Positions 1-8,912 are shown, counted from the stretch's first letter. The stretch: DNA of 39,449 nucleotides from CAYREV01 sp964423345 (GCA_964423345.1 CAYREV010000023.1:1-39449), one strand, 5' to 3'. The notes: generated by a model from the letters alone, not told the origin. Program-made: numbers and translations.

Positions 1-2
1 CC

Positions 3-236
3 GACTTCACCCACCTGCGCTACCGGCTGAAGGCGCCGGGGCAGGTAACCATAAAGATTATAACCCCTTCGGGTTCGGTAGTCTACGATCGGACGTTCCA
101 GGCTTCGGGCGGCTTTCCCGAGGAACAAAAAATACGGACCGAAGAGTGGGAGAGCGGGATATACCTGGCGATGGTCACCGCCACCGTCAACGGGAAAACG
201 GCCCGTAAATTGATTAAAATAGCGGTCATACACTGA
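3..236 (+). CDS. C-terminal end of a secreted protein with T9SS type A-like sorting domain (partial)
   Basis: The window opens inside a gene whose last 77 codons are visible. The residues form a small beta-sandwich pattern: a PGQVTIKI strand, then a PSGSVVYD turn, then WESGIYLAMV and a basic end near KTARKLIKI. That order (Gx.v.i.i..G..v, then l..GiYl, then a kxi C-terminus) is typical of the type A C-terminal domain that directs cargo through the type IX secretion system. The body of the protein lies outside the window, so its function is unknown. Its TGA stop shares one base with the ATG of the next gene, which suggests translational coupling. The sorting-domain call rests on pattern only; a generic FlgD-like Ig fold is the alternative. 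Confidence 0.6.
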   Translation, partial: DFTHLRYRLKAPGQVTIKIITPSGSVVYDRTFQASGGFPEEQKIRTEEWESGIYLAMVTATVNGKTARKLIKIAVIH

Positions 237-3200
237 TGACAAGGCGCATTCTCCATATCGCGGGCACGATCGGCTGTCTGTGCTTCCTTTGGGCGGCGGG
301 GGCCGGGCACCTGCAGGCTCAAATAAGCCCCTCGGCCTATGATTACCCCCACCGCCACCTGCCCTGGTATACCCTGGAGAGTGAGCATTTCCTGGTACAC
401 TTCCAGGAGGGCGGCAGCCGGGCGGCCCGGGTGGCCTCGCGCGTAGCCGAAGAGGTGTACCCGCATATTACCCGCCTTTACGAACAGGAACCGGACAGCA
501 AGGTCAGTATCGTCCTCAACGACCGGGAAGATTATTCCAACGGCGCAGCCTACTTTTTCGACAACATGATTCAAATATGGGTCCCCTCCCTCCACACCCC
601 CTTCCGGGGTACCCACAACTGGATGAGGGATGTGATCACCCACGAGTTCACCCATATCGTACAGCTGCAGGCGTCGATGAAAAAGGGCCGGAAGGTACCC
701 GCGGTCTACCTCCAGTGGATGAGTTATGAAGACGTACGCCGTCCCGACATCCTTTACGGCTATCCCAACGGCATCCTCACCCACCCTTTCGCCTCTGTAA
801 GCGTGCCCGCCTGGCTGGCCGAGGGAGCGGCCCAGTACCAGCGCAAGGGCTGGCTCTACGATACGTGGGACTCCCACCGCGATATGCTGCTGAGGACCTC
901 CCTGCTGGAAGGCACTTTCCTTTCCTTCGAAGAGATGGGGATCTTTGCCTCCAAAAACGGCCTTGAACGGGAACAGGTATACAACCAGGGCTTTGCCTTC
1001 ACCACCTACCTGGTGCACCGTTTCGGGGAATCCATACTGCCCCGCCTCTCGAAAGCCTTCGCCCAATCCGGCGTATTTACGGCCGAGGAGGCGCTGGCCA
1101 TCGCCACCGACACCTCCGGAACCCAACTGTTCAATGAGTGGATTAGCGACCGAAAGGCTTTTTACCGCGAGGCCGTCTCGGGGATCCGGCAGACGCAAAG
1201 CACCACCCTCGCCGACGAGGGCTTCCTGAATGTTCATCCGCGCCGGGTACCGGGATCCTCCCGTATCGCCTATATATCCAACAAGGGAAGGGATGATTCC
1301 CGCCTGGCTCTATATATCCGCAATGCCGAAAGCGAAGAGAAACAACTGGTCCGCATCAACTCCGGTGAAGCCCGGCCGTTCAATGATCACTGCAGTTACC
1401 GCGAAGAGCCGCTCTTAACCAAAGTGCGTCCCTTCTATTCCTTTTCACCCGATGGCAAACGCCTCGCCTTCACGCGCCGGGGGCTCAACAGCTACGGGGA
1501 GCGTTATGACGATATTTTTGTATACCACCTGGAGACCGGCGGGGAACGGCGGCTGACCCGCAGCCGGCGTATATCCGCCCCCTCCTGGGATCCCCGGGGA
1601 CGCCGGATCGCCGCCATCATCCGGGAGGGCGGCACGCAGAACCTGGTACTCGTCGATCCCACTTCCGGCAACATCAGGCGGCTGACCTCCTACCGTGACG
1701 GGGAGCAGCTGTTCACGCCCGCCTGGCATCCCGGGGGCGAGGCCCTTTACTTTGCCATGGGCGGGAATATGGGCAGGAACATTCTCCGTTTCCACCTCTC
1801 AACAGGCGATATGGATACCGTCCTGCAGGCTCCCTACATCGACTACCGGGATCCCTTTATCGACGAAAGCGGCACCTATCTCTACTACGCTTCCGACGAG
1901 ACGGGCATCTTCAACATCTACCGCAGGCCCCTGGCGGAACCGTCCGGGGAGGCCCAACAGCTTACCAATGTGCTGGGCGGGGCCTTCATGCCCTTTTCGG
2001 GCCCCGACTCCACCCTGCTCTTCTCCGAATACCGCTCCGACGGCTACCGTATTTCGTCACTGCCCCTCGAATCCCCCCGTACAGCCGCTCTAACCGGAAG
2101 CTACGACCCTGTCTATCCCGGTATGAAGCGCAAGCCCCCATCGGCCGAACTCATGGCGCTCAACCGGTATGACGATGCCGACATCGACCCCCTCCCCGAC
2201 TACCGCTACCGCCAGGCGGATACGGCCCGCGTCGAATTGCAGCTGCCCGGGGGCGAACAGCAGGCTTTTTACGAATACCGCGACACCTTCACGGGCCTGA
2301 GCTTCTATCCGGCCGTACGCTTTGACAATTACTCCAGGCCCAACGGAGGCAACGGGAAGCTCATTCGAAGCGGCAGGCTGGGTGCTTTAGGGGAAAACCT
2401 GCTGAGAGACCTGAAGATCGGCACCTATATCAGCTCACGGGACGTACTGGGCCGCCTCTCCCTCTTCGGGGGCGCCCTCATCGGCCCCGCCTCCCGAAGT
2501 GCCGACGGCATAGGCGACTTTTTCAGCCCCTCCCGGCTTACCGACCTGGACCGCGACCTCTTCCTGGTCACCGAATACCGGGGACTCCCCCTGACCGACA
2601 AGCGGTGGGCGCCGACGGTATCCATCGAACTGTACAACCTGCGGCGCAATGTGGAGGGGGGACTGGCCATCGAGGAGTTCCCCTGCACCTCCTGCCTGCC
2701 CGATACGCTGCATACCGACGTATCCTACAATATCTGGGAGGCCGACCTCTACCTGCGCAGCAAGATCAACGACCGGAACCTGCTGGAAGTGGGAGCGGGA
2801 TATACCCCCTACCGGGTTCAGACCGACGGCTTCTTCTCCCGCGAGCTGCAGCAGTATGTACCCTCCTCCTCCACCGAGTATTTCAAGGGGGCGTTTTTCA
2901 GCATCGCCCATATCTTTGAATCCTTCCGGGCGTACCGCCATGGCGATATCGCCCCCATAGGGCTCCGTACGCACCTGCGATACGCCTATGAACCGGGAAG
3001 GCTGCTCGACGACTTCCGGGTCCGCGACGGCTCCCTGATCCCCGTCTATACCACCTCCAAAAACCACTCCCTGGAAGCCGGGGGGCGGTACGGCTTCAGG
3101 GCAGCCGGCCGTGCGGCCGGGCAGCTGACCGGGCGCTTCTATTCCTATCTGAACCGGCCCCGCGATTCCTTTTACCTGGACTATATCGGCGGTTTTACGG

Positions 3201-3610
3201 GAATGCGCAGCTACCCCTTCTTTGCCCTGGGCGGCATGACCACCGCCTACGGCCGGTTTTCCTACATCTTCCCCCTCATCCGCAATATCAACCGCCAGGT
3301 CGGCCGCTATACCCTCGACAAGCTCTACCTGCGCACCTTTGCCGAGGCGGGCAACACCTGGGACAGCCCCATGCACCCCGACAACGGGCTGCGGACAGGA
3401 ATCGGCTCCGAAATTCGTTTTGCCTTTAACAGCTACTACCTGTTTCCGCTCAAACTCTTTGTGAGTACGGCCTATGGTTTTAACCAATTTGATGTTACTT
3501 TACCGGAGGCGTTCATCACCGATACCCCGAACGGCACCGTCACCTACGGCCGCGAACTTCTTTTTCACTTTGGACTCACCTTCGATTTCAATATCCCCAA
3601 TCATGATTGA
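236..3610 (+). CDS. Exported peptidase-MA-like/TolB-propeller/outer-membrane barrel protein
   Basis: This is a 1124-residue protein with an N-terminal signal peptide (about residues 1-29, ending LQAQ). Residues 40-300 resemble a gluzincin (peptidase MA-like) domain: the zinc motif HEFTH at 136-140 is followed by WLAEGAAQ, whose E196 is the likely third ligand. Residues about 320-640 hold PD40/TolB-type propeller blades with repeated SFSPDGKRLAF, SWDPRGRRIA and AWHPGGEALYF strands. Residues about 690-1124 alternate aromatic and polar strands, contain a GGFTGMRSYPF segment and end in a FGLTFDFNI-like strand, as in BamA/surface-antigen barrels. I infer an outer-membrane protein with a periplasmic or surface protease module; substrate unknown. 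It overlaps the preceding stop by one base and the next gene by eight. Confidence 0.82.
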   Translation: MTRRILHIAGTIGCLCFLWAAGAGHLQAQISPSAYDYPHRHLPWYTLESEHFLVHFQEGGSRAARVASRVAEEVYPHITRLYEQEPDSKVSIVLNDREDYSNGAAYFFDNMIQIWVPSLHTPFRGTHNWMRDVITHEFTHIVQLQASMKKGRKVPAVYLQWMSYEDVRRPDILYGYPNGILTHPFASVSVPAWLAEGAAQYQRKGWLYDTWDSHRDMLLRTSLLEGTFLSFEEMGIFASKNGLEREQVYNQGFAFTTYLVHRFGESILPRLSKAFAQSGVFTAEEALAIATDTSGTQLFNEWISDRKAFYREAVSGIRQTQSTTLADEGFLNVHPRRVPGSSRIAYISNKGRDDSRLALYIRNAESEEKQLVRINSGEARPFNDHCSYREEPLLTKVRPFYSFSPDGKRLAFTRRGLNSYGERYDDIFVYHLETGGERRLTRSRRISAPSWDPRGRRIAAIIREGGTQNLVLVDPTSGNIRRLTSYRDGEQLFTPAWHPGGEALYFAMGGNMGRNILRFHLSTGDMDTVLQAPYIDYRDPFIDESGTYLYYASDETGIFNIYRRPLAEPSGEAQQLTNVLGGAFMPFSGPDSTLLFSEYRSDGYRISSLPLESPRTAALTGSYDPVYPGMKRKPPSAELMALNRYDDADIDPLPDYRYRQADTARVELQLPGGEQQAFYEYRDTFTGLSFYPAVRFDNYSRPNGGNGKLIRSGRLGALGENLLRDLKIGTYISSRDVLGRLSLFGGALIGPASRSADGIGDFFSPSRLTDLDRDLFLVTEYRGLPLTDKRWAPTVSIELYNLRRNVEGGLAIEEFPCTSCLPDTLHTDVSYNIWEADLYLRSKINDRNLLEVGAGYTPYRVQTDGFFSRELQQYVPSSSTEYFKGAFFSIAHIFESFRAYRHGDIAPIGLRTHLRYAYEPGRLLDDFRVRDGSLIPVYTTSKNHSLEAGGRYGFRAAGRAAGQLTGRFYSYLNRPRDSFYLDYIGGFTGMRSYPFFALGGMTTAYGRFSYIFPLIRNINRQVGRYTLDKLYLRTFAEAGNTWDSPMHPDNGLRTGIGSEIRFAFNSYYLFPLKLFVSTAYGFNQFDVTLPEAFITDTPNGTVTYGRELLFHFGLTFDFNIPNHD

Positions 3611-4544
3611 CCGGCTCATAATCCTTATTATTTTGCTGTCGATTGCCGTCGCCGCGGCAGGCCAGCCGGTCGTACAGAAACAAAAGCCGGTCGTACAGAA
3701 ACAGCAGCCGGCCGATATCACACTCCGGGATTTTCGATACCATGCCTCCGTCGAAGATGAATCCCTTTTCGAGCCGTTCCGCCGGAAGCCGGGCCTGGCT
3801 TTTCTCGGTTCCGCCCTTATTCCCGGGACGGGACAGGCGATCAATAAAAAATGGCTGCGGGCCGGAGCCTTTTTCCTGGCCGAGGCCGCGCTGCTGACCC
3901 TGCATTTCACCCAGTTGCACGAGGCGAGGAAGCAGCAGCGTCAATACCGGCGCTTTGCCGACGACCACTGGAGCGTCGTCGGATATGCCCGCTGGCTCGT
4001 CAACTATCATGACAACAACAACATTGCCAATGCCCATATCGACGACCTGCGCAGCCAGATACAGGGTATGAGCGCCGCCTACGATCCCGATATCGACTGG
4101 AAGCGGGTCGACCTGCAGCTGCTCCGGGAAGTGGAAGAAAATACGCCATTCATATACCCGGACGGGACCGTAAGCCATAATTTTTCCCACCTGATGCCCG
4201 ATTACGGCTCTCAGCAGTATTATGAGCTGATCAGCAAATACTATCAATATGGGCCCGGATGGAGGGATTTTGGCACTAATCGCGAGGGGGAAACGTTGGA
4301 TAGCCTATACCGGTTAAACTGGGACGGTTCCGATATGCCCTACAACTTTTTCAGGGGTGCGGGGCTCGCCCAAAGTTTCAATGACCATTTCCGTTTTGCG
4401 GGGAACATGGTCTCCCTTTTGATATTAAATCATGTGGTATCGGCATTTGATGCTTTCCTTACGGTAAAGATCAACAACAACCGTTTAAAAGCGGAAGCCA
4501 AATTACTAAGGCCCAATTCCTTTACCCTTAAATATCATTTTTAA
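3603..4544 (+). CDS. DUF5683-like exported/membrane protein
   Basis: I choose the ATG at 3603, eight bases inside the previous gene, because it gives a clean signal peptide or anchor (MIDRLIILIILLSIAVAAAG); an in-frame start further upstream would read through the barrel gene. The product is 313 residues. A 6-residue tandem repeat (PVVQKQ twice) follows the signal sequence. Residues around 60-90 carry a FLGSALIPGTGQAINKKW segment and a hydrophobic helix, typical of the DUF5683 family common in Bacteroidota and relatives. The middle is acidic and aromatic with no motif I recognise, and a second hydrophobic stretch lies near residues 265-290. Function unknown; the overlap suggests co-expression with the outer-membrane protein. 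Confidence 0.7.
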   Translation: MIDRLIILIILLSIAVAAAGQPVVQKQKPVVQKQQPADITLRDFRYHASVEDESLFEPFRRKPGLAFLGSALIPGTGQAINKKWLRAGAFFLAEAALLTLHFTQLHEARKQQRQYRRFADDHWSVVGYARWLVNYHDNNNIANAHIDDLRSQIQGMSAAYDPDIDWKRVDLQLLREVEENTPFIYPDGTVSHNFSHLMPDYGSQQYYELISKYYQYGPGWRDFGTNREGETLDSLYRLNWDGSDMPYNFFRGAGLAQSFNDHFRFAGNMVSLLILNHVVSAFDAFLTVKINNNRLKAEAKLLRPNSFTLKYHF

Positions 4545-4574
4545 GAAATAGTTGAAGTACCGTATTTTACCATT

Positions 4575-5402
4575 ATGATTGACTCGATTAAAAATCTGCT
4601 GACCAGCAAAAAATTTTACATAAGCATAGGCGCCCTCATTGTGGCAGGCGCCCTTTTCCTGCTGGTACTTGACAAGTTCCTGATGCCGGCTTATACCAAC
4701 TACGACGAAGGCGTGACCGTCCCCGATGTCACCCGCCTCTCGCTTGAGGAGGCCGACAGCCTGCTCACTTCCTATGGACTGCGTTTTGAGGTTGCCGAAC
4801 GCCGATCCAACCCGGCCTTCCCGGCTGACTATATTATCGACCAGACTCCACATCCGTCGGAGATCGTTAAGCCCAACCGCAAGATCTACCTCACTGTCAA
4901 CACCGTTGTCACTCCCAAGGTGGAAGTGCCCAAGGTGGAAGACCTCTCCCTTCGGAACGCGCGGATACAGCTACAGAATGACGGGCTCCAGGTCGGAACC
5001 ATCAGCTACGAGTCGTCCCGTTTCAAGAACAGCGTGATGCGGCAGTCGGTGAAACCGGGTACCGAAGTGGACAAGGGAACCGCCATTGACCTTACGGTAA
5101 GCGACGGACTGGGCGAAAAGATGGTGCAGGTGCCCCCTATCATCGGCATGCGCCTGGCCAGGGCGCAGCAGGCCCTGCGGAATGCGGGGCTCAGGATCGG
5201 CGAATTCCGTTTCCAGCCCAGCAGGGAGTTTCTTCCCAATACCATTATTGACTACACGCCCAAAAAAGAGCAAGTTATTGAGGGGGAAACCCTCAAGCTC
5301 GTGGTTGCCGAACGATATGATGTAAAAGAGGAAAGCGAATCGGGCGCCGTGGTGGATACCACCGTCATCACCGACCCCGACAGTACCCGAAACCAACAAT
5401 AG
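4575..5402 (+). CDS. Membrane-anchored PASTA-domain protein (no kinase domain)
   Basis: The 275-residue protein has a short cytoplasmic N-terminus, one transmembrane helix (about residues 14-36) and three extracytoplasmic PASTA domains at about 45-110, 115-178 and 184-247. Each shows the family pattern VPDV/VPKV...A...L...GL and a later P...V..G..I.L.V. In Gram-positive bacteria PASTA repeats are the peptidoglycan-sensing part of PrkC/PknB kinases and some penicillin-binding proteins. Here there is no kinase or transpeptidase domain, as in the short PASTA proteins of Bacteroidota. It probably binds cell-wall material or a divisome partner, which is inference. It lies 30 bp after the DUF5683-like gene and only 7 bp before rpe, so it is likely in the same operon. 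Confidence 0.85.
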   Translation: MIDSIKNLLTSKKFYISIGALIVAGALFLLVLDKFLMPAYTNYDEGVTVPDVTRLSLEEADSLLTSYGLRFEVAERRSNPAFPADYIIDQTPHPSEIVKPNRKIYLTVNTVVTPKVEVPKVEDLSLRNARIQLQNDGLQVGTISYESSRFKNSVMRQSVKPGTEVDKGTAIDLTVSDGLGEKMVQVPPIIGMRLARAQQALRNAGLRIGEFRFQPSREFLPNTIIDYTPKKEQVIEGETLKLVVAERYDVKEESESGAVVDTTVITDPDSTRNQQ

Positions 5403-5409
5403 GATTGCC

Positions 5410-6096
5410 ATGGATGTTGAACTTCCCATTTTAGCCCCTTCAATTTTAGCGGCCGACTACACCCGCCTCGGTGAAGAGATCAAGACCTGTGCCGATGCGG
5501 GGTGCCGTTGGATCCACTGCGATATCATGGACGGCCATTTTGTGCCCAATATCAGCTATGGGCCTGACATTGTCGAGGCCGCCGGCAGGGCCTCCAACTG
5601 CTTTCTGGATGTTCATCTCATGATCGAGGAGCCGGACCGGTATGCCGCGGCTTTTGTCGAAGCCGGAGCCGACCTGCTCACTGTCCACCAGGAAGCCTGT
5701 CCCCACCTGCACCGGTCCATACAGAACATCAAAAGCCTTGATATTCCCGCCGGCGTAGCCGTCAACCCCGGCACGGCCCTCTCGGCCATAGAGCCCGTCC
5801 TTGATTTCGTCGACCTGGTGCTGGTCATGAGCGTCAACCCGGGTTTCGGGGGACAGAAATTTATCGATACCACCTATAGACGGCTGGGAGAGCTGGACAC
5901 CATCCGAAAAGAGAGGGGGCTGGATTTTCTTATAGAGGTCGACGGCGGCGTCGGGCCCGACAATATTGAAAAAATCACGCGTTCGGGGGCGGACGTCCTC
6001 GTAGCGGGAAGCAGTGTCTTCAAGGCTCCGGACATAGCCGGGCGGATCAAAGAGTTGACAAAAAAAGCCGGGGTTGGCAAAGGTACCCTGGTTTAA
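5410..6096 (+). CDS. rpe: Ribulose-phosphate 3-epimerase
   Basis: The enzyme interconverts D-ribulose 5-phosphate and D-xylulose 5-phosphate in the pentose phosphate pathway, in the cytoplasm. At 228 residues it has the normal length of the family. The TIM-barrel signature motifs appear in order: APSILAADY at the N-terminus, HCDIMDGHFVPNISYG (metal and catalytic Asp), DVHLMIE, MSVNPGFGGQKF (phosphate loop) and EVDGGV near the C-terminus, then VAGSSVF. The start is 7 bp after the PASTA gene with a weak AGGA-type ribosome site. The C-terminal codons reading KGTLV are duplicated, with changes, in the DNA just after the stop. Identification is secure. Confidence 0.97.
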   Translation: MDVELPILAPSILAADYTRLGEEIKTCADAGCRWIHCDIMDGHFVPNISYGPDIVEAAGRASNCFLDVHLMIEEPDRYAAAFVEAGADLLTVHQEACPHLHRSIQNIKSLDIPAGVAVNPGTALSAIEPVLDFVDLVLVMSVNPGFGGQKFIDTTYRRLGELDTIRKERGLDFLIEVDGGVGPDNIEKITRSGADVLVAGSSVFKAPDIAGRIKELTKKAGVGKGTLV

Positions 6097-6137
6097 AAAA
6101 AGGGTACCTTGAATTAAAAAAAGGCACCCTGGTTTAA
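6082..6137 (+). repeat. Three tandem ~20-21-bp units over the rpe 3' end
   Basis: Units beginning GGTACC (6082), GGTACC (6103) and GGCACC (6123) repeat at about 20-21 bp. Each has a T-rich centre; the first two end in a run of seven A residues. The first copy encodes the last residues and stop of rpe, and the second ends in its own in-frame TAA. The units look like slippage or duplication products. No stem-loop followed by a T-run is obvious, so I do not call a terminator. Confidence 0.7.
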
Positions 6138-6305
6138 TGAATGGAGGCTCAGCGGCCCTATTCATCCGGATATGCCCTTGAGCGGCGAATTAAATTTCTC
6201 TCTTACTTTCCTTATTTTCAGGGGTCGTAAACCATAACAAACAGTTGAGGAACGCTTATCAGCGAGCAGGAAAAGACCATAACAGACACATTCCGGATTG
6301 AGGAT

Positions 6306-7247
6306 GTGGAACCCGTGCTGGTGCTCGGATTCCACGACGAACACCTTTCGACCCTGGAACAGGCGTATCCCGAGACCACCATTACCGCCCGCGGCAACAC
6401 GATCAAACTCCAGGGGCCCGAAGAAGACCGTCGGGAGCTGAAAAAGATACTGAAGGAACTGGTCGGCATGGCGCTGCGCAACGGCGACCTGACCGAAGGG
6501 GACGTGGAAACCGTGGTAGCCGTTCAGCAGGAAGATCAAAGCCCCCGGACAAGAAACCCCCTGCGCGACAGTACGGCGGCGGGCGACTTCATCCTCAATA
6601 CCTATGACGGCAAGGCCGTGACGGCCAAGACGCCGGGACAGCAGGAGATTGTGGACGCCTCGACCGTCAACGACATCGTTTTTGCCATCGGCCCGGCGGG
6701 GACGGGCAAAACCTATACGTCGGTGGCCCTGGCCGTAAGGGCACTCAAAGAACGCAAAGCCAAGAAAATCATCCTGGCCCGCCCCGCCGTCGAAGCGGGC
6801 GAGACCCTTGGGTTCCTTCCCGGCGATCTCAGGGAGAAAATCGACCCCTACCTGCGTCCCCTCTACGACGCCCTGGAAGAGATGGTCGAACACGACCGCC
6901 TGGAGCTGCATATTGCCAAGGGGACCATTGAGATTGCCCCGCTCGCCTACATGCGGGGGCGTACGCTGAACAATGCCTTTGTGATATTGGATGAGGCGCA
7001 GAATGCCACCAACATGCAGATGAAGATGTTCCTCACCCGCATCGGCTTTAACAGCCGTGCCATCATCACCGGCGATATAACCCAGACCGACCTGCCCCAC
7101 AAGAAAAAGTCGGGGCTCATATCCATCCAGCACATCCTCAAGGACATCGACGGCATCTCCTTTGTGTACCTGGATGAAAACGATGTGGTGCGCCACAAGC
7201 TGGTACGCGAAATCATCGAGGCCTACGACCGGCACAACAATAGCTGA
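6306..7247 (+). CDS. PhoH-family ATPase
   Basis: PhoH proteins are cytoplasmic P-loop ATPases of the helicase-like class; their cellular role, perhaps in RNA metabolism, is poorly defined. Walker A GPAGTGKT lies at residues 129-136, Walker B VILDEAQNAT follows at about 225, and the ITGDITQTDLP segment is a family signature. The first conventional start in frame is GTG at 6306 (313 residues). The conserved-looking frame continues upstream to a TGA at 6246 with no ATG, GTG or TTG. An ATC at 6258 has a GAGGA ribosome site 6 nt upstream and would give 329 residues beginning SEQEKTITD, so the true start is uncertain. It follows rpe by about 200 bp. Confidence 0.93.
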   Translation: MEPVLVLGFHDEHLSTLEQAYPETTITARGNTIKLQGPEEDRRELKKILKELVGMALRNGDLTEGDVETVVAVQQEDQSPRTRNPLRDSTAAGDFILNTYDGKAVTAKTPGQQEIVDASTVNDIVFAIGPAGTGKTYTSVALAVRALKERKAKKIILARPAVEAGETLGFLPGDLREKIDPYLRPLYDALEEMVEHDRLELHIAKGTIEIAPLAYMRGRTLNNAFVILDEAQNATNMQMKMFLTRIGFNSRAIITGDITQTDLPHKKKSGLISIQHILKDIDGISFVYLDENDVVRHKLVREIIEAYDRHNNS

Positions 7248-7306
7248 CCACCCGGGCGGGATTATACTTTTCTATGGTAAATTAGATAGTTTTCGTTTAT
7301 TCAACC

Positions 7307-8128
7307 ATGAACAATAACCCTACAGCATCCAAAACCGGCGCCTATCCCCTCTACGAGGGGACGTTCTCGGTGGGCCTGGACAAGAAATTCAACCGTATCG
7401 GCCGGGAGGACCCGCCCGCCAGCGGGGCCCTGAAGATATCGCTGAACCCCTTCCTGGTCACCGGCCAAGGGCGCAACTACCTGTTTGATGTGGGCATTGG
7501 CGATTTCGGGGAGGATACCGGCACAGAAACCATCCGCCGGAACCTGGAAACCGTCGGACTGGCGGAATACGATATCACCGATATCTTTCTCAGCCACCTG
7601 CACTACGACCATATCGGGGGGCTGGCGGGGCGGGATTCAGGCTTCTGGGAGCTCACTTTTCCCGATGCAACGGTTTGGGCCTCCCGCAAGGGATGGCAGA
7701 AGGCCATGACGCTGGACCCCTACTACGATGAAGAGAAAACCGAATTTATCCATTTTCTCGATGCCAAGGCCGACTTCCGTTTTCTCGAGGAGGAAGGCCG
7801 GCCCTACCCGGATCTCAGGGTACGGAAGGTCGGGGGACATACGGAATATTCGCAGGTATTGCTCTTTGATAACGGGAATGAAAAATTTATGATGGCCGGC
7901 GACGTGCTGGCCACCCGGGGCGAGGTGAACAGAAGCTTTGCCGCCAAATATGATTTTGACGCTAAACAGAGTATGAAAGTACGCAAAGAGCTGGTCCGCA
8001 TGGCCTATGAGGAGGGCTTTACCGTGATGGGGTACCACGACAGCCATCACCCGCTCTTCCGTCTTACCGATTACGACGAACGACAAGGATACACCATAAC
8101 CCATATAGATACCGATGTCACTGCCTGA
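7307..8128 (+). CDS. MBL-fold metallohydrolase
   Basis: This 273-residue cytoplasmic protein (no signal peptide) has the metallo-beta-lactamase-fold zinc signature HLHYDHIGG with H97, H99, D101 and H102. Later ligands are plausible in GGHTEYSQV, in MAGDVLATRG and in GYHDSHHPLF near the C-terminus. The LSHLHYDHIGGL context and length resemble the quorum-quenching lactonase/YtnP-like branch rather than true beta-lactamases. The substrate cannot be read from sequence. The last 14 bp overlap the start of the purine nucleoside phosphorylase gene, so the two are probably co-translated. I would not call it an antibiotic-resistance gene despite the BlaI/M56 pair 4 kb away, because it is cytosolic and lacks class B motifs. 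Confidence 0.88.
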   Translation: MNNNPTASKTGAYPLYEGTFSVGLDKKFNRIGREDPPASGALKISLNPFLVTGQGRNYLFDVGIGDFGEDTGTETIRRNLETVGLAEYDITDIFLSHLHYDHIGGLAGRDSGFWELTFPDATVWASRKGWQKAMTLDPYYDEEKTEFIHFLDAKADFRFLEEEGRPYPDLRVRKVGGHTEYSQVLLFDNGNEKFMMAGDVLATRGEVNRSFAAKYDFDAKQSMKVRKELVRMAYEEGFTVMGYHDSHHPLFRLTDYDERQGYTITHIDTDVTA

Positions 8129-8906
8129 TTTTATAGATGAATCCGTTTCCTTCCTGAAGTCCCGGGGGATTGCAGAACGGCCCGAAGCGGCCGTCATCCT
8201 GGGTTCGGGGCTGGGCGGTTTCGGCGAACAGATCCAAGACCCCCTTTCGGTTGCCTACGGGGATATCCCCCATTTTCCCGTGACCTCGGTCAAGGGACAC
8301 GACGGGCGCCTTATAGCGGGCAGGGCCGGGGGACACCCGGTCATCGCTTTTTCGGGCCGTTTCCACCATTACGAGGGCTACTCTTTTGAACAGACGGCCC
8401 TGCCGGTATACATAAGCCGGGCCCTGGGCGCTAAAAAGCTTATCATATCCAATGCCGCCGGGGGCATCAACACCGATTTCAAGGTGGGCGACCTGATGGT
8501 TATCGATTCGGTGATGAGGCAGAATATGCGCATCTCCCCTCCCGGGAACCCCCGGCATCGCTATAACCACTATCCCTTTGCCGAGAAGGCCCGCGAGCTG
8601 GCGGCCGGGCTGGGGCTCCCCATCCAGCGGGGCACCTATATCTATGTCAAGGGCCCCAACTACGAATCCAAGGCCGAGATACGCGCCTTCCGCAGGATGG
8701 GTGCGGATGCCGTGGGAATGTCTACCGCCCCCGAACTCTTTGAAGCCGCCCGGCTGGGCATCAAGTCCGTGGCCATCTCCCTGATCAGCAATATGGCTTC
8801 GGGCGTAACCAAGGAGAAGCTCGACCACGCGGAGGTGAAAGTGGCGGCCGAATCAAGGAAAGAGGATTTCGCCCGCCTCGTCAAAACCCTCATTGCAGAA
8901 CTTTAA
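8115..8906 (+). CDS. punA: Purine nucleoside phosphorylase (trimeric PNP-I type)
   Basis: The enzyme phosphorolyses inosine and guanosine to the free base and ribose 1-phosphate, feeding purine salvage. The 263-residue length fits the trimeric family. Diagnostic segments are ILGSGLGGFG (phosphate loop), SGRFHHYEGYS, ISNAAGGIN, GPNYESKAEIR and VGMSTAPELFEA, then SLISNMASG, whose Asn is the residue that usually selects 6-oxopurines. It overlaps the MBL-fold gene by 14 bp and is followed by a converging gene, so it likely ends the operon. No hairpin terminator was seen; the 70-bp spacer carries heptamer repeats instead. Confidence 0.95.
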   Translation: MSLPDFIDESVSFLKSRGIAERPEAAVILGSGLGGFGEQIQDPLSVAYGDIPHFPVTSVKGHDGRLIAGRAGGHPVIAFSGRFHHYEGYSFEQTALPVYISRALGAKKLIISNAAGGINTDFKVGDLMVIDSVMRQNMRISPPGNPRHRYNHYPFAEKARELAAGLGLPIQRGTYIYVKGPNYESKAEIRAFRRMGADAVGMSTAPELFEAARLGIKSVAISLISNMASGVTKEKLDHAEVKVAAESRKEDFARLVKTLIAEL

Positions 8907-8912
8907 ATGCAA

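Noticed and set aside
83..1237. 384-codon open frame on the minus strand opposite the barrel gene
   Set aside because: It lies opposite a gene with signal peptide, zinc motif and domains. Long antisense frames are usual in GC-rich DNA and it shows no motif.
7307..8128. Idea that the MBL-fold protein is a beta-lactamase regulated by the BlaI/M56 pair
   Set aside because: No signal peptide, a different ligand spacing from class B enzymes, and overlap with purine phosphorylase, not with the regulators.
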